Assembly: GCA_017479035.1 (NCBI GenBank)
Contig: JAFVCR010000067.1
Coordinates: 1 to 10,838 of the forward strand
Source: Kiritimatiellia bacterium
GTDB lineage: Bacteria; Verrucomicrobiota; Kiritimatiellia; RFP12; UBA1067
Direction: 5' to 3'
DNA: 10,838 nucleotides
Shown here: positions 1 through 5,016 of the stretch, piece by piece
Position numbering within the stretch: the stretch's first letter is position 1
Layout: each line of letters begins with the position of its first letter
Made by a program: the position numbers and the translations under genes
The notes under the pieces: model-generated
Database searches by the model: none
Seen by the model: the letters and a program-made list of their open reading frames with translations, nothing else
What the model was told of the DNA's origin: nothing

Positions 1-1
1 C

Positions 2-193
2 AAACTCGACGCGCTCGCCAAGCACGTTGCCAAGGTCTCGCGCAAGATGTTCGAGGTGCCGGAATTCTTCTACTACGCCATAGCGGACGGACTTAGGTGG
101 CTCTTCGTGCGGCATGGGAAGTGGCGTGGATGGAACTGTCCTCGCGAAGAATGCGGCGACCTGCAAATGGAGTTTGAGTTCCTGACGGGATAG
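2..193 (+). CDS. 3' end of an unrecognised protein (partial, runs off the left edge)
   Basis: An open frame of 63 codons enters from the left edge and ends at TAG (191-193). The codons favour G or C in third position like the genes downstream, which supports real coding. The visible C-terminus has a basic, possibly helical stretch (KLDALAKHVAKVSRK), then an aromatic stretch around PEFFYYAIADGLRW, then a tail with two cysteines (NCPREEC). I recognise no family and assign no function. Because the start lies outside the window, neither length nor domain content can be judged. It points the same way as the exopolysaccharide operon but is separated from it by 202 bases that include a strong promoter, so it is probably a separate unit. 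Confidence 0.45.
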   Translation, partial: KLDALAKHVAKVSRKMFEVPEFFYYAIADGLRWLFVRHGKWRGWNCPREECGDLQMEFEFLTG

Positions 194-318
194 ACGCATG
201 CGCTTGCGCAACAAGCAGAGCCGCAAAATCTTCGGAATTCCGCAAAAACCGCGCGGACCTTTCCGAGGACTCGCCAGCGCTTTGCAAAGGTGGGGATATT
301 CCAGAGAGGTTTTTAGGG
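194..318. other. Intergenic spacer with small palindromes upstream of the operon promoter
   Basis: No gene is supported here. Three short perfect palindromic signals are visible: TGCGC-TT-GCGCA (199-210) just after the upstream stop, CGGAATTCCG (233-242) and CTTTGCAAAG (280-289). None is followed by a T-run, so none looks like an intrinsic terminator. The one at 280-289 lies about 30 bases upstream of the -35 box and could be an operator. That is only a positional argument. Confidence 0.3.
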
Positions 319-347
319 TTGCATGGAAATGGAATTTATGCTATAAT
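319..347 (+). promoter_or_regulatory. Sigma70-type promoter of the exopolysaccharide operon
   Basis: The -35 box is TTGCAT (319-324), followed by a 17-base spacer and a perfect TATAAT (342-347). A TG one base upstream of the -10 box (339-340) makes it an extended -10. Transcription should start near 354, giving a leader of about 42 bases before the ATG at 396. It is the only convincing promoter seen ahead of the seven genes, so it probably drives them all. Confidence 0.75.
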
Positions 348-395
348 ACGGAATGACTTTATAGAGAAAACAGGTTTTGTTTTGACGAAAACAGT

Positions 396-1076
396 ATGAA
401 AAGCCTTGAAAAGTGCGCATTTATTGCGTTTTTCGCTCTTGTTCTGGTGGTTGCGCCGGGATGCTTGACGGATTTGGGCAAAAGTATTTACAGAGATTTC
501 TTTGGAGCGCCGCGTGAAATTCCGCCGGAGTTCGTGGCTACATATTTCGACGGGCCGAAGGTGAAGCCGGGGATTGCGGTGTCGATTTCGGTGACAGCGA
601 CGGGGACGAAGGGGCATTCGTCGCAGCAATACTTCGTGGATGCGGAGGGGTACATTTCGATGGAACTCCTTGGAGCGGTGAAGGTGGATGGGTTGGGGCT
701 TATCGAGCTCCAGCAGATGCTCACGGAGAAGTTCAAGGAATACTATCTTGACCCGCACGTGACGGCGACGTTCGTGACGGGTGGCGGCGCGATAAGCCCG
801 TGGGGTTCGGTGACTGTGATGGGCGAAGTGGGGAGGCAAGGGCCTGTGGACATGCCGGCCACGCAGGAGTTGCGTTTGACGCAGGCGTTGCTGGCGGCGG
901 GCGGCGCGAGTCCGTCGGCGAACAAAAGGAACATTTGGGTGACGCGGGCGGATCGAGACGGCAAGCAGACGCGCACGAAAGTGGATTTGGTGGAAATAGG
1001 CGAGGACGGACGCGCAGACAAGGACATGCTCCTCAAGGCGGGGGATGTGGTGTGGGTTCCGCTCTCGTGGTATTAA
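396..1076 (+). CDS. Short polysaccharide export (OPX, Wza-family) lipoprotein
   Basis: This 226-aa protein has a lipoprotein-type signal peptide: a hydrophobic stretch at residues 8-20 and a lipobox-like A-P-G-C ending at Cys23. A Poly_export domain follows at about 55-127, with the typical core YFVDAEGYISMELLGAVKV, the LGLIELQQ helix and a YYLDPHV strand. One SLBB domain lies at about 139-225, opening VTVMGEVGRQGPV and closing LLKAGDVVWVP. In the family, such proteins form the periplasmic and outer-membrane conduit for capsule or exopolysaccharide and dock on a Wzc-type co-polymerase, encoded here at 5017. E. coli Wza is about 380 aa with extra domains and a C-terminal amphipathic helix that forms the pore; this protein stops right after the SLBB domain. 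No strong Shine-Dalgarno precedes the ATG, which was chosen because it places the signal peptide correctly. Confidence 0.88.
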   Translation: MKSLEKCAFIAFFALVLVVAPGCLTDLGKSIYRDFFGAPREIPPEFVATYFDGPKVKPGIAVSISVTATGTKGHSSQQYFVDAEGYISMELLGAVKVDGLGLIELQQMLTEKFKEYYLDPHVTATFVTGGGAISPWGSVTVMGEVGRQGPVDMPATQELRLTQALLAAGGASPSANKRNIWVTRADRDGKQTRTKVDLVEIGEDGRADKDMLLKAGDVVWVPLSWY

Positions 1077-1102
1077 AGAGGATCTAGGGTTAGGAGGCTG
1101 AA

Positions 1103-2086
1103 ATGAGAAGCAGTTTCGTCAGGAAAATGGCCGCAATCGCGGCGATGACGGCGGCGGCGGTGGCAATCGCCGAAATGCCACGCAGCGAGTGGCACGCCAA
1201 GGTAAGCGAATGCGCGCTGGATGTTGCCGCGCTGAAGGCGACGATTGCGCAGCTTTCGGCGGAAGACCAGGTGGCGTTTTTGGCGGAGGTCAACGAAGCA
1301 CTCGGCAAGATGCCCGGCTCCAACGAAGCGCGCGCTGCGGCGGTGGTCCAGGCGAACATTGCGGCTCTCGAATACGCGCACACCAACAATGTGGATGCAG
1401 TGCTTGCTGAAGTCTTTGCCACGGCTCCGGCGGAGTATCTGCCCGCGCTTACGGAGCGCCTTGCAAGCGACGTTTTCAGCAGGACGGCGGACGGCGCGCA
1501 GGGTGTGAGCGATGAACAATATGCAGAACTTGCGAAGGACAGCGTAGCGGCGGTGGCGGCGCGTGCGGGCGATACTGATGCCGGCGCGGTGCGTGCCACG
1601 TTTGCGCTTTTGATGTTCCAGAAGGCTTCTGGCGGCTCGCCGGCGGATCTTGCGCAGCGTTTGGCGGAGGCGTTGCCGGAAGCATACCGCAGCACGGCCA
1701 CGGAAACGTGGATTCCTGCGGCAAACAGCGAAGAAGGCGCGAATTTCGATGCGATGCTGGGTGCGGCGCGTGCGGGAGACGAGCCCGACGGCACGATCGT
1801 GCAGAATCTCCTAGGCAACCACAATGCGGCGCAGACGGCCATCCTCGCGGAAATGGCATCCGGCAGGAGAGCGGGCACGGGGCCTGCGAGCGCGTTCTTC
1901 AACCCTAGCAAGACGGCAAACTCGTTCAACATGAGCGCCTACGGATGGGAAGATCCCGCGATGGAAGACCTTGATGCGGTGCCGCGCGGCGAGCTGGCGG
2001 ATCCCAACAGTCCCTACTATTCGCGCCGCAGAGGCCGCACGCCGCGCGGGCAGGATTATCCCGGCACGAGTTCCAGGGCGTATTGA
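1103..2086 (+). CDS. Unknown secreted, alanine-rich helical protein of the exopolysaccharide operon
   Basis: This 327-aa protein has a clear Sec signal peptide: basic MRSSFVRK, a hydrophobic Ala/Ile/Met core, and an A-I-A cleavage site after residue 23. Residues 24 to about 250 are rich in Ala, Glu, Leu and Asp and look almost wholly helical. The tail (about 255-327) is different: Asn/Ser/Pro-rich, then an Arg/Tyr/Gly-rich end with SPYYSRRRGRTPRG. I recognise no family. A good AGGAGG (1092-1097) five bases before the ATG fixes the start. It lies between the OPX gene (26 bases upstream) and the barrel gene (19 bases downstream), so a periplasmic role in the same export machine is likely. That is inferred from position only. 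Confidence 0.75.
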   Translation: MRSSFVRKMAAIAAMTAAAVAIAEMPRSEWHAKVSECALDVAALKATIAQLSAEDQVAFLAEVNEALGKMPGSNEARAAAVVQANIAALEYAHTNNVDAVLAEVFATAPAEYLPALTERLASDVFSRTADGAQGVSDEQYAELAKDSVAAVAARAGDTDAGAVRATFALLMFQKASGGSPADLAQRLAEALPEAYRSTATETWIPAANSEEGANFDAMLGAARAGDEPDGTIVQNLLGNHNAAQTAILAEMASGRRAGTGPASAFFNPSKTANSFNMSAYGWEDPAMEDLDAVPRGELADPNSPYYSRRRGRTPRGQDYPGTSSRAY

Positions 2087-2105
2087 TTGAAATGAGGTAA
2101 GCAAG

Positions 2106-3299
2106 ATGAACAAGGCAGGCATTTCACTTATCGCGGTATCGGCGGTGACGCTGGGCGCGCAGGCCGCAGGGCCGCAGGGGTTGAGGTTCTTTGGCGGCAA
2201 ACTTACCGTGAAACCATATGTTTCGGCATCCTATACCTACGACTCCAACATCGATACGACCAAGCACGGCTCGAGCGATAGCACCTACTCAATCAATCCC
2301 GGTGCGTCGTTCCAGATGGGTGCAGACAGGTGGTCTTTGGGCGGCGGCGTGTGGTATCGCTATCGCGCGTACGACCACCGCAACTCCACGATGGGCAACG
2401 ACAGCTACGGCGAGAACATCTCGTGGTCGTGGGCGAACAGCGAGGTCGATGCAAGAGGCTGGAGTTTGTTCCTGGGGCAGACCTACACGCACACGATGCA
2501 GGCGGACTCGCTCAACAGCGGCGAAGGCCGCGGCGTTTGGCGCGACCGCGAGGTGATGGGCGTGAACGGCGGCGTGGAGCGCAGGTTCTCCAGCCGGCTG
2601 CATGCGGGTGTGACGGGCAGCTACAGCTGGATGGACTACAAGAACTCCGCAGGTTACGCGCCGCTCTACGGGTATGATTCGTATTCGGTTGGGGCAAGCG
2701 CGGGCGTGATGATTTCGCCTTTGACGGACTTCTCGCTTTCCGGCAGTTGGGGGCACTACCGCCAGAAAGGTTCGGGCGTGGCGCACAATTCGTCGCAGAG
2801 CTACTCCATACATGCGGGCATCGGTACGCGCGCTACCAAGCGCATTACCTACAATCTCTCCGCAGGTATGAGCGGATACGAGAGCAACCACAGTGGTTCC
2901 GACCACAGTTTCTCCTACAACATCTCCGCGAACTGGCGCCTCACCGATCGCTGGAACATGTCGCTTTCGGGTTCGTCCTACTACAGACCTAGCGAAACCA
3001 ATCGCGGCGGGGCGGACAAGAACTGGACGGTGTCGTACGGGACGAGCTACCTGCTGGGAGAGGGGCTGTCCGTCAATGCGAACGTTGCATGGCGCTACAA
3101 AGAGTCGATTTATTCGGGCGTGGGCAATTACGGCGGCGACGAAAACATCGTTTCTTTCCGCTTGGGCGCGAGCTACACGTTCAACCGTTGGCTGAGCACG
3201 TATGCAAACGTGGGCTGGGAAGAAGAATGGTATGAGCACGGCGGCAGCAGGGATTACGACCGCTACCGCTTTGAAGTCGGCATGATGTTCCACTACTGA
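2106..3299 (+). CDS. Outer-membrane beta-barrel protein, probable polysaccharide export porin
   Basis: This 397-aa protein has a signal peptide (MNKAGISLIAVSAVTLGAQA, cleavage near residue 20). The rest is a run of amphipathic beta-strands with alternating Ser/Gly/Asn and aromatic residues and short polar turns (KPYVSASYTYDSN, WYRYRAYD, NISWSWANS). It ends in the strand RYRFEVGMMFHY with a terminal aromatic, the usual BAM-recognition signal. By eye I count about 18 strands across residues 33-397, with no plug or periplasmic domain. TGAGGT (2093-2098) seven bases upstream supports the start. Next to an OPX gene, such a barrel is likely the outer-membrane exit for the polysaccharide. It could instead be a secretin-like accessory or a structural barrel; barrels are hard to assign from sequence. 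Confidence 0.82.
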   Translation: MNKAGISLIAVSAVTLGAQAAGPQGLRFFGGKLTVKPYVSASYTYDSNIDTTKHGSSDSTYSINPGASFQMGADRWSLGGGVWYRYRAYDHRNSTMGNDSYGENISWSWANSEVDARGWSLFLGQTYTHTMQADSLNSGEGRGVWRDREVMGVNGGVERRFSSRLHAGVTGSYSWMDYKNSAGYAPLYGYDSYSVGASAGVMISPLTDFSLSGSWGHYRQKGSGVAHNSSQSYSIHAGIGTRATKRITYNLSAGMSGYESNHSGSDHSFSYNISANWRLTDRWNMSLSGSSYYRPSETNRGGADKNWTVSYGTSYLLGEGLSVNANVAWRYKESIYSGVGNYGGDENIVSFRLGASYTFNRWLSTYANVGWEEEWYEHGGSRDYDRYRFEVGMMFHY

Positions 3300-3315
3300 T
3301 GATTGCTATCAGTTC

Positions 3316-3390
3316 GCAGTTTGCAGTTTGCAGTTGCCCTGGCGATGGCTCGGCGGGGTCGCAAACTGCAAACTGCTAAATGCAAACTGC
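3316..3390. repeat. GCAGTTTGC inverted repeat, hairpin-forming, inside the operon
   Basis: The left arm GCAGTTTGCAGTTTGC (3316-3331) is perfectly complementary to the right arm GCAAACTGCAAACTGC (3361-3376), giving a 16-bp stem around a 29-base GC-rich loop. Each arm is itself two copies of a 9-mer (GCAGTTTGC or GCAAACTGC) overlapping by two bases, and another GCAAACTGC lies at 3382-3390. In RNA it would form a stable hairpin between the barrel gene and the membrane-protein gene. It lacks a T-run, so it looks more like a mobile or REP-like repeat, an mRNA processing site or an attenuator than an intrinsic terminator. Confidence 0.75.
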
Positions 3391-3400
3391 ACGCACTAAA

Positions 3401-4861
3401 ATGTTCCAGAGAGCGGTCACGAAATTCGGTCTTGCGGCGCACATTGCGCTTTTGGCGGCGTTGCCGGTGGCGCTGACGCCGTTTTTGTCGGCGCAATGGC
3501 TGGGCAAGACGATACTGTGGCTGACGTTGTTCGCGGTGGTGTGGATTCTGCTTGCGCCGTCGATAAGAAGCGGGGAAGGGCTGGGGATGGCGCGGAGGCG
3601 CGTTCTGGGGGGGATCGTGCGCGACCCGATGACGTGGTTTTTTGTGCTGGCTGCGGTTATGATGTGGCTGGCAAAACTCAACGGGGGGGTGGAACTTTTC
3701 TACGATGCGGAAACGACGCAGTGGATAATCAAAACACCGCCGGTGGAGGAGTTGATGTCGTCGGTGCCGGGGGCTGGATTTTTGCCGCTTGCGACGACGA
3801 TCGGCGTGGCGGTGTGCGTGTTGGGCGTGCGCCATGCGATGGGCCGCCAGGCGCGGACGTGGTGCGGATTGGCGGCGGCGTTCATTGCGGGGTGCGGTGC
3901 GTTTGCGCTGGCGGCGTTGACGTTCACAGGGGCGGAGGGGTTTGCGGGGGCGTGTTTGAGGAATTTTGGCGATGCGCCGTTTTTCGGTTCGTTTTTCATA
4001 ATGTGGCTTTTCATGGCGATTACTTGCGGAGCGCAGGCCGAGGCTGAAGGGTGGGGCGCGGCGAGGCTGCCGATGGCGGTGGCCGTGGGCGGAAACGTTA
4101 CGGCGGTGGCGTTTTTCCTGCCGCCGCTTGCAAGTGCGATTGTGTTTGGGGTGGCGTTGGTGTTCCTGATGACGAGCCTTGCGTATGCGGCGCGTGCGGG
4201 CAAGGGCGGCGCGGCGGCAAGGGCGTTTGTGATGTGCGTTTTCGGCATATTGATGACGGCGCTGGTGGTGATGATGTGCGCGTCCGAAGAAATCCGCACG
4301 GCAAAGGTGGAACAGATATTGGCGGCCGAGCCCGAGAAGGAGCCTATCGAGGATACGTTTGATGAAGACACCGACCCCACGCCAGACGAGGTGCTCTCGC
4401 GTATTGCGCAGCAGATGTGGCTTACCGCGCCGTGGAGCGGGGTGGGTATCGGTGCATACAATCTCAACGTGCCGTTCTATGCGGAAGATGCCGATTGGCG
4501 CATCCTGCCGCCGAAAGTGGATTGGCCCGTGAACGGTTATTGGGGGCTGCTTGCGGAGCGGGGGATAACGGGCTGCGCGATAATAGCGGTGGGGCTTGCG
4601 TTTCTTGTGGTGTTCTGGTTCATACGCGCGGTAGAGGCGTTTTTTGCAGTGCGTGCGAGCGACGATCACGACGTGTATTTCTTTGCGGTGCAGCCGGTTT
4701 CGTGGTGCATATTGCCGGCGTTCGCGCTGTGCTGCGCCGATGCGAGATTTTCGAGCGTTCTGCGGTTCGACGCGGTGGCGTTTTCCATCGCGTTGCCGTT
4801 TGCGCTTGCGGTGGCATCGTTCCCGAGGCTAAAGAAGAAAAAGAATACGGAGGAGAAGTGA
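3401..4861 (+). CDS. Wzy/O-antigen-ligase-like polytopic membrane protein
   Basis: This 486-aa protein has about 11-12 hydrophobic segments (roughly 10-30, 34-52, 76-92, 124-143, 153-173, 192-212, 223-262 as one or two, 274-294, 389-409, 425-446, 455-474). A large soluble loop lies at about 295-388, beginning with a very acidic part (EPEKEPIEDTFDEDTDP). It then carries PWSGVGIGAY (344-352) and NGYWGLLAERGITG (378-391), which resemble the Wzy_C/WaaL signature (GvG-x-g-x-f followed by hN-x-yl-x-ll-x-E-x-G). In that family the loop acts on undecaprenyl-linked glycans in the periplasm, as polymerase or ligase. The usual His before the Asn is Val here, so assignment is moderate. Start choice is open: an in-frame ATG at 3380 would add seven residues encoded in a repeat copy, so I prefer 3401. 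Neither has a Shine-Dalgarno. Confidence 0.68.
   Translation: MFQRAVTKFGLAAHIALLAALPVALTPFLSAQWLGKTILWLTLFAVVWILLAPSIRSGEGLGMARRRVLGGIVRDPMTWFFVLAAVMMWLAKLNGGVELFYDAETTQWIIKTPPVEELMSSVPGAGFLPLATTIGVAVCVLGVRHAMGRQARTWCGLAAAFIAGCGAFALAALTFTGAEGFAGACLRNFGDAPFFGSFFIMWLFMAITCGAQAEAEGWGAARLPMAVAVGGNVTAVAFFLPPLASAIVFGVALVFLMTSLAYAARAGKGGAAARAFVMCVFGILMTALVVMMCASEEIRTAKVEQILAAEPEKEPIEDTFDEDTDPTPDEVLSRIAQQMWLTAPWSGVGIGAYNLNVPFYAEDADWRILPPKVDWPVNGYWGLLAERGITGCAIIAVGLAFLVVFWFIRAVEAFFAVRASDDHDVYFFAVQPVSWCILPAFALCCADARFSSVLRFDAVAFSIALPFALAVASFPRLKKKKNTEEK
4849..4853 (+). promoter_or_regulatory. Ribosome binding site for the overlapping GTG start
   Basis: GGAGG lies four bases before the GTG at 4858, inside the last codons of the membrane-protein gene. 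It is the best reason to believe that translation restarts at this GTG. Confidence 0.5.
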
Positions 4862-5001
4862 CGGTTTTCCTTCTCTTTTGCGCAATGTTTGCGGTTGCGG
4901 CGCACGCTGGTTGCGCATGGCGCGGGGCAGGGACGGCCTTGCGCGCATATGGATTTTTGGAAAGGAACGGGGCGCGCGCCTGCGGCGGCGGCCACCGGTA
5001 A
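4858..5001 (+). CDS. 47-aa secreted-looking mini-protein, translationally coupled
   Basis: A GTG start overlaps the TGA stop of the preceding gene (GTGA, 4858-4861) and has GGAGG four bases upstream. Read with initiator Met, the product begins MTVFLLFCAMFAVAAHAGC, a short but plausible signal peptide with cleavage after A-H-A or lipidation at the following Cys; the lipobox is not canonical. The mature part is only about 30 residues, rich in Gly, Arg and Ala, with two cysteines and the ending CGGGHR. It stops 15 bases before the Wzc-like gene. I recognise no family. It could be a small accessory protein for polymer assembly, the remnant of a longer gene, or spacer DNA that happens to be open. 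Confidence 0.42.
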   Translation: MTVFLLFCAMFAVAAHAGCAWRGAGTALRAYGFLERNGARACGGGHR

Positions 5002-5016
5002 ACGAGGTAATCTGAA

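Noticed and set aside
336..839. Minus-strand open frame opposite the OPX gene
   Set aside because: It covers the operon promoter and shows only Arg/His-rich sequence. The plus frame has the Poly_export and SLBB domains.
2289..3293. Minus-strand open frame (334 codons) opposite the barrel gene
   Set aside because: The plus frame has a signal peptide and regular beta-strands to a terminal aromatic. The minus frame has no such features.
3293..4669. Long minus-strand open frame (458 codons) opposite the membrane-protein gene
   Set aside because: Its product is a run of Arg, His, Lys and Pro without fold signals. The plus frame gives clear transmembrane segments and a loop motif.
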